From contig NZ_JACZZA010000001.1 in assembly GCF_014863405.1 (NCBI RefSeq), forward strand, positions 868,001 through 932,000: a stretch of DNA of 64,000 bases, read 5' to 3'. Positions 60,399 to 64,000 of this stretch are shown here, one piece after another. Below the pieces are notes generated by a model. It made no database searches. It saw nothing but the letters and a program-made list of their open reading frames with translations, and was not told the DNA's origin. Position 1 is the first letter of the stretch. Each line of letters begins with the position of its first letter. Made by a program: the position numbers and the translations under genes. Source of the stretch: Dyella acidiphila (GTDB taxonomy: Bacteria > Pseudomonadota > Gammaproteobacteria > Xanthomonadales > Rhodanobacteraceae).

Positions 60399-62429
60399 AT
60401 GTCCTTACGTTTTTGCCGCCCCGCCGCCCTGTTTTCCGCTGTTCTGCTGGCCGCCTGCGCCAGCCACCCGTCGCAGCCCGCCGCCCAGCCCAAGGCCTTG
60501 CCGGAGGGGTTGCGTGCCGATGTGGCGGTACTGGAAACCACGGATATCCATTCCAATATCCTCAGTTACGACTACTACAAGCAGAAAGCCGACCCGACGC
60601 TGGGCTTCGAGCGCACCGTCACCCTGATCCGCAAGGCGCGCAGCCAGTTCACCAACAGCCTGCTGTTCGATGCCGGCGACACCATCCAGGGCAGCGTGCT
60701 GGCCGACTATCAGGCACAGGTGCAGAAGATCGGCTGCGGCCAGGAACTTGCGATCTACAAGGCGATGGACGCGATCGGCTACGACGGCGGCACCATCGGC
60801 AACCATGAATTCAACTACGGCCTGCCCTATCTGTCGCAGGTCACCAATACGCCGATGAACGTGGACGGCGGCAGCCAGCAGCACTGCGCCGGGCCGCACT
60901 ATCCGCTGGTGCTGGCGAACGTGGACAGCGTGCGCGACGGCAAGCCGATCTTCCAGCCCTGGACCATCATCGAACGCAAGTTCGCCGCGTTCACTCCCGA
61001 TGGCAGCCAGCTCAGCGTGCCGTTGAAGATCGCCATCATCGGCTTCGCGCCGCCGCCGATCATGCAGTGGGACAAGCAGAATCTGGCCGGCAAGGTGACG
61101 GTTACCGGCGTGGTCGAGGCGGCGCAGAAATACATGCCGGAAATCCAGGCCCAGCATCCGGACCTGGTGATTGCGATCCTGCATGGCGGCATGAACAACG
61201 CGCCGTATACGCCGGACATGGAAAACGGCGGTTGGTATCTGGCCGGCGTGCCCGGCATCGATGTACTGCTGATGGGCCACGAACACACCGATTTCCCGGG
61301 CCCGCGCTTTGCGCATATGCAGGATGTCGACGACGAACGCGGCTATGTGCGCGGCGTACCGGCCGTGATGGGCGGTTTCTTCGGCAAGGACCTGGGTGTG
61401 ATTCGCCTGGCCCTGGTGCGCCAGCAAGGCCACTGGACAGTCGACAAGAGCAAGACCCTCAGCCAGGTGTGGCCGATCTGCCCGCCGGTCGTCAGCAGGG
61501 GCAAGCCGTCGGTGTCGCCGGCCAATTGCGTGCCGGCCGATCCGCAGATTCCGCTGGTGGTCGGCAAGGTGCAGCAGGCGGCGATCGACTACGTGAATAC
61601 GCCGATCGGCCAAAGCCAGCTGCGCATGAGCAGCTACTTCGCCGATGAAGGCGATATGAGTGCGCTGGCCCCGGTGAATGCCGCGCAGATCGACTACACG
61701 CAGCGCGAACTGCCGGCCACGCATCCGGAACTGGCCAAGGTTCCTGTGCTCGGTTCGGCCGCTGCGTTCCGCACCGGCTTCGGCGGCCCGGATGACTACA
61801 CCGACGTACTGCCCGGCCCGCTGACCCTGCGCAGCGCGGCGGATCTGTATTTCTATCCGAACACGCTCAGTGCGGTGAAGCTGGATGGCAAAGGTCTGAA
61901 GGCGTGGCTGGAACAATCGGCGCAGCGCTTCAACCGCATCGATCCGAATGCCACCGGCGAGCAGCAGCTGATCAACGAGAAATACGTCGGCTACAACTTC
62001 GACCAGATCCAGGGCGGCATCGCCTACGTGATCGACGTATCCAAGCCGGCCGGCCAGCGCATCGTGAAGCTCAGCTATCACGGCAAGCCGGTGCAGCCCG
62101 CGCAAAGCTTCGTGGTGGTGACCAACAACTACCGCGCCAGCGGCGGCGGCCATTTCCCCGGCCTGGACGGCAACAACATCGTGCTGGCCGCACCGGATGG
62201 CACGCGTGAAATCGTGGCGCAATGGCTGCAAAAACATCCTTCGCTGGACAGCAAGGATGTACCCGCCGCTTCGTGGCATTTCGCGCGCCTGAAAACCCAC
62301 GGCCCGGTGGTGTTCACGTCGGCCGGCGACAAGCAGGCGGTAGCGCAGGGCGATGGCCTGCACAACATCACGCAGCTACGCGACAACGGTGACGGTACGG
62401 CGGTGTATTCGATCGACCTGTCGCACTGA
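60399..62429 (+). CDS. cpdB: 2',3'-cyclic-nucleotide 2'-phosphodiesterase/3'-nucleotidase (CpdB-like lipoprotein)
   Basis: 676 residues from the ATG at 60399, giving a lipoprotein signal with lipobox LAAC (Cys20). The metallophosphoesterase domain has ETTDIHSN, FDAGDTIQG, TIGNHEFNYG, AILHGG and MGHEHTDF. The C-terminal 5'-nucleotidase domain ends with TNNYRASGGGHFPGL, the nucleoside-binding loop typical of CpdB. The E. coli enzyme is soluble in the periplasm; this one is predicted to be lipid-anchored. It salvages external nucleotides. Transcribed divergently from the sulfatase gene. Confidence 0.87.
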   Translation: MSLRFCRPAALFSAVLLAACASHPSQPAAQPKALPEGLRADVAVLETTDIHSNILSYDYYKQKADPTLGFERTVTLIRKARSQFTNSLLFDAGDTIQGSVLADYQAQVQKIGCGQELAIYKAMDAIGYDGGTIGNHEFNYGLPYLSQVTNTPMNVDGGSQQHCAGPHYPLVLANVDSVRDGKPIFQPWTIIERKFAAFTPDGSQLSVPLKIAIIGFAPPPIMQWDKQNLAGKVTVTGVVEAAQKYMPEIQAQHPDLVIAILHGGMNNAPYTPDMENGGWYLAGVPGIDVLLMGHEHTDFPGPRFAHMQDVDDERGYVRGVPAVMGGFFGKDLGVIRLALVRQQGHWTVDKSKTLSQVWPICPPVVSRGKPSVSPANCVPADPQIPLVVGKVQQAAIDYVNTPIGQSQLRMSSYFADEGDMSALAPVNAAQIDYTQRELPATHPELAKVPVLGSAAAFRTGFGGPDDYTDVLPGPLTLRSAADLYFYPNTLSAVKLDGKGLKAWLEQSAQRFNRIDPNATGEQQLINEKYVGYNFDQIQGGIAYVIDVSKPAGQRIVKLSYHGKPVQPAQSFVVVTNNYRASGGGHFPGLDGNNIVLAAPDGTREIVAQWLQKHPSLDSKDVPAASWHFARLKTHGPVVFTSAGDKQAVAQGDGLHNITQLRDNGDGTAVYSIDLSH

Positions 62430-62460
62430 GCCCGGAAAATCGCGGTCTTCATTGCGCCAC

Positions 62461-62538
62461 CGTCATCCCGGCGAAAGCCGGGACCCCGCGCCTGCAGTGC
62501 AGCAAAGGCACTGGATCCCGGCCTTCGCCGGGATGACG
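62461..62538. repeat. REP-like palindromic element
   Basis: A full copy: CGTCATCCCGGCGAAAGCCG and its reverse complement. It lies between cpdB and the thr leader. Confidence 0.85.
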
Positions 62539-62590
62539 AGCAAAGAAAAAGTGCGCCGCAAGCTCATGCAATAGTTTCATTAGGCAACTG

Positions 62591-62620
62591 TTGACAGCCG
62601 CTGCAGCGCACAACTACTGT
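62591..62620 (+). promoter_or_regulatory. Candidate thr operon promoter
   Basis: TTGACA, 18-base spacer, TACTGT. If correct, transcription would start within a few bases of the leader peptide ATG at 62628, leaving almost no leader upstream of it. This makes the -10 uncertain. Confidence 0.4.
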
Positions 62621-62627
62621 CGGTTCC

Positions 62628-62780
62628 ATGTCGCCCGCATCCGCGCCAGCACGCATCGTTTTCACCCCGGCCATCGCCGGGCGTGCGCGCATTGCGACGA
62701 CCACGATCATCGCCACGATTATTACCACCACTACCGGAACCGGTACGACCGGCTACGGGGTGGTGTCAGTGCGCGAGTAA
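62628..62780 (+). CDS. thrL: Thr operon leader peptide (attenuator)
   Basis: 50 residues, too short for routine gene calling. Residues 24-41 read TTTIIATIITTTTGTGTT: 11 Thr and 4 Ile codons in 18. That is the classic control signal for threonine/isoleucine-regulated attenuation. The stop codon lies just before a GC-rich hairpin (62796-62820), and a homoserine dehydrogenase gene follows 90 bases later. The opening ARIVFTPAIAGRARIATTT resembles known Xanthomonadaceae thr leaders. The ribosome should stall in the Thr/Ile run when charged tRNAs are scarce. Confidence 0.88.
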   Translation: MSPASAPARIVFTPAIAGRARIATTTIIATIITTTTGTGTTGYGVVSVRE

Positions 62781-62795
62781 GTTCTCAAACGCCAC

Positions 62796-62820
62796 GGCCC
62801 CGCCCTCGAAGAGGCGGGCC
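62796..62820 (+). terminator. Attenuator hairpin of the thr leader
   Basis: GGCCC(C)GCC pairs with GGCGGGCC across an 8-nt loop with one bulged C. No U-tract follows, unlike a textbook attenuator. The segment CGGGGTGG (62756-62763) could instead pair with CCA...CCCCG (62792-62802), giving an antiterminator-like alternative. Confidence 0.55.
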
Positions 62821-62849
62821 GGGCCACTCCCGAACCGCCAGCGAGCAGG

Positions 62850-62866
62850 GGCCTCTACCGGAGGCC
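62850..62866 (+). promoter_or_regulatory. Hairpin covering the ribosome binding site of the homoserine dehydrogenase gene
   Basis: GGCCTC / GAGGCC 6-bp stem with a 5-nt loop. The right arm contains the GGAGG Shine-Dalgarno (62860-62864) for the ATG at 62870. The segment GAGGC at 62811-62815 in the upstream hairpin could compete for the left arm. Confidence 0.55.
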
Positions 62867-62869
62867 ATC

Positions 62870-64000
62870 ATGGATAGCTGCGCATCACTCATCGCCGAAC
62901 ACCCGTACCGACTGCCCCCTTTGCAGGCCGCCAGTTCGCGGCGTCGAACCCTGGCGGTGGGCCTGATCGGTCCCGGACGTGTCGGCAGCGTGCTGCTGGC
63001 GCAGTTGCGCGCCGCACAGGAACGGCTGGCACGCGAGGCCGGACTGGAACTGAAACTCTGCGGCGTGGCCGCCAGCCGCCGCATGTGGCTCGATTGCGAC
63101 GATCCCGAGCTCAATGCGCAGCACGATGCGCAGACCTGGCGGCCGGCCGACCTGGATCAGTTCGCCGCCCATGTGCGCGGCGAAGGCCAGCGCCACGCGA
63201 TGCTGATCGACTGCAGCGCCAGCGACATGGTCGCCTCGCAATATCCGTACTGGCTGGCGTCCGGCCTGCATGTGGTGACGCCGAGCAAGCTGGCCAGCAG
63301 CGGTCCGCTGTCGCGCTGGCAATCGATTCGCGCAGCCAGCCAGTACGGCGGGCGCTTCCGCTACGAAGCCACGGTATGCGCCGGCCTGCCGGTGGTGCAG
63401 ACGCTGCGCGACCTGCTCGATACCGGCGATCAGCTGCTGTCGGTGGAAGGCATGTTCTCCGGCACCCTGGCCTGGCTGTGCTGCCAGTACGACGGCCAGC
63501 GCCCGTTCTCCGCCCTGCTGCGCGAAGCGCATGCGCTGGGTTATACCGAGCCCGACCCGCGCGACGATCTTTCCGGCATGGATGTCGCGCGCAAGCTGGT
63601 GATCCTGGCGCGCGAAGCGGGCTGGCCGCTGTCCCTGCACGACGTGGCGGTGGAGAGCCTGGTGCCGGCGGAACTGGCCGAGGTACCGGTGGAGGAATTC
63701 ATGGCGCGGCTGGAGCAGCTCGATGCGCCGATGGCCCAGCGGCTGGCGGCGGCCCAGGCCGCGCAAGGCGTGCTGCGCCACGTGGCCAGCCTGGACTGCG
63801 ACGGCCGCGCCCGGGTCGGCCTGCATGCGCTGCCGGCCGCGCATGCATTCGCGCATACGCGGCTTACGGATAACATCGTGCAATTCCGCACTCAGCGTTA
63901 CCGCGATAATCCGCTGCTGGTGCAAGGCCCTGGCGCAGGTCCCGAAGTGACCGCCGCCGGGGTATTTGCCGATCTGCTGCGCATCGCCGAATCGCTGGAG
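62870..64000 (+). CDS. Homoserine dehydrogenase, 5' part (runs past the window end)
   Basis: 377 codons are visible with no stop. GGAGG lies 5 bases before the ATG. After ~26 residues the NAD(P) motif GLIGPGRVGSVLL appears, then VVTPSKLASSGPLSRW, the FRYEATVCAGLPVVQTLRDLL catalytic segment and MFSGTLAWLCCQYD...LGYTEPDPRDDLSGMDVARKLVILAREAG. These are the core of homoserine dehydrogenase and closely resemble the C-terminal half of ThrA/MetL. No aspartokinase domain precedes it, so this is a monofunctional form directly behind the thr leader. It reduces aspartate semialdehyde to homoserine. Confidence 0.9.
   Translation, partial: MDSCASLIAEHPYRLPPLQAASSRRRTLAVGLIGPGRVGSVLLAQLRAAQERLAREAGLELKLCGVAASRRMWLDCDDPELNAQHDAQTWRPADLDQFAAHVRGEGQRHAMLIDCSASDMVASQYPYWLASGLHVVTPSKLASSGPLSRWQSIRAASQYGGRFRYEATVCAGLPVVQTLRDLLDTGDQLLSVEGMFSGTLAWLCCQYDGQRPFSALLREAHALGYTEPDPRDDLSGMDVARKLVILAREAGWPLSLHDVAVESLVPAELAEVPVEEFMARLEQLDAPMAQRLAAAQAAQGVLRHVASLDCDGRARVGLHALPAAHAFAHTRLTDNIVQFRTQRYRDNPLLVQGPGAGPEVTAAGVFADLLRIAESLE

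Overview
The window is GC-rich DNA (by eye in the mid-60s % GC) from a motile, free-living gammaproteobacterium. The best fit is Xanthomonadales, probably Rhodanobacteraceae (Dyella, Luteibacter or Frateuria type). This is an inference from four things: a sigma54/sigma28-controlled flagellar cluster with cheV upstream of flgB, a TonB-dependent-receptor type GlcNAc utilisation locus with SIS-type NagB and a LacI regulator, a Thr/Ile-rich thr leader, and dense Xanthomonadales-style palindromic intergenic repeats. No rRNA, tRNA, CRISPR array, phage or transposase gene was seen.

Layout. 1-1.2 kb: 3' part of a GT-B glycosyltransferase. 1.4-1.9 kb: a small secreted protein. 1.9-5.6 kb: two tandem MASE1-type membrane sensor proteins with degenerate kinase modules. 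5.6-10.7 kb: mixed housekeeping genes (mdtJI pair, lipocalin-like protein, MmyB-type regulator divergent from an SDR oxidoreductase, small membrane protein, GFA enzyme, unknown protein). 10.7-26.8 kb: flagellar region. A minus-strand run cheV / flgBCDEFGHIJKL / methyltransferase diverges from a plus-strand run of a soluble chemoreceptor, flgA, flgM and flgN. Sigma54 promoters are readable before flgB and the chemoreceptor, a near-perfect sigma28 promoter before flgM, and a sigma28-like one before cheV. 26.9-29.4 kb: convergent EAL-HDOD and HDOD signalling proteins. 29.7-44.6 kb: outer-membrane barrel protein, M61 peptidase, APC permease, TonB receptor, orphan fimbrial-type adhesin, glycine/alanine-rich exported protein, two small paralogous unknowns, a DUF4436-like protein, and a two-gene unit pairing a fatty-acid-hydroxylase/AGMO-like enzyme with a lysoplasmalogenase. 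44.8-58.3 kb: complete chitin-sugar locus. 58.5-62.4 kb: LTA-synthase-like sulfatase and CpdB-type nucleotidase lipoprotein. 62.6-64 kb: thr operon leader and the first part of a homoserine dehydrogenase.

How the genes work together. The GlcNAc locus encodes outer-membrane uptake (TonB receptor), extracytoplasmic hydrolysis (GH20 and GH9), inner-membrane import (NagP-like MFS), phosphorylation (Glk-family kinase), deacetylation (NagA) and deamination/isomerisation (NagB-II). A LacI regulator is encoded within it, and a TGACA-N4-TGTCA palindrome lies in the divergent glk/nagP promoter region.

Three palindromic repeat families fill the intergenic gaps: a REP-like CGTCATyCC family, a TAGGTTGGGTTA family and a CTCCCC/GGGGAG family. 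Two insertions are not strictly intergenic. A CTCCCC element lies in frame inside the 5' end of flgI, and a REP-like element lies in frame inside the 5' end of flgA, so both P-ring genes carry repeat-derived N-terminal extensions in front of their signal peptides. Other points of interest are the putative ether-lipid unit, the thr leader with a hairpin that covers the ribosome binding site, a tandem REP array at 39.7-40.3 kb, and an intrinsic terminator with no matching upstream gene at 5.64 kb.
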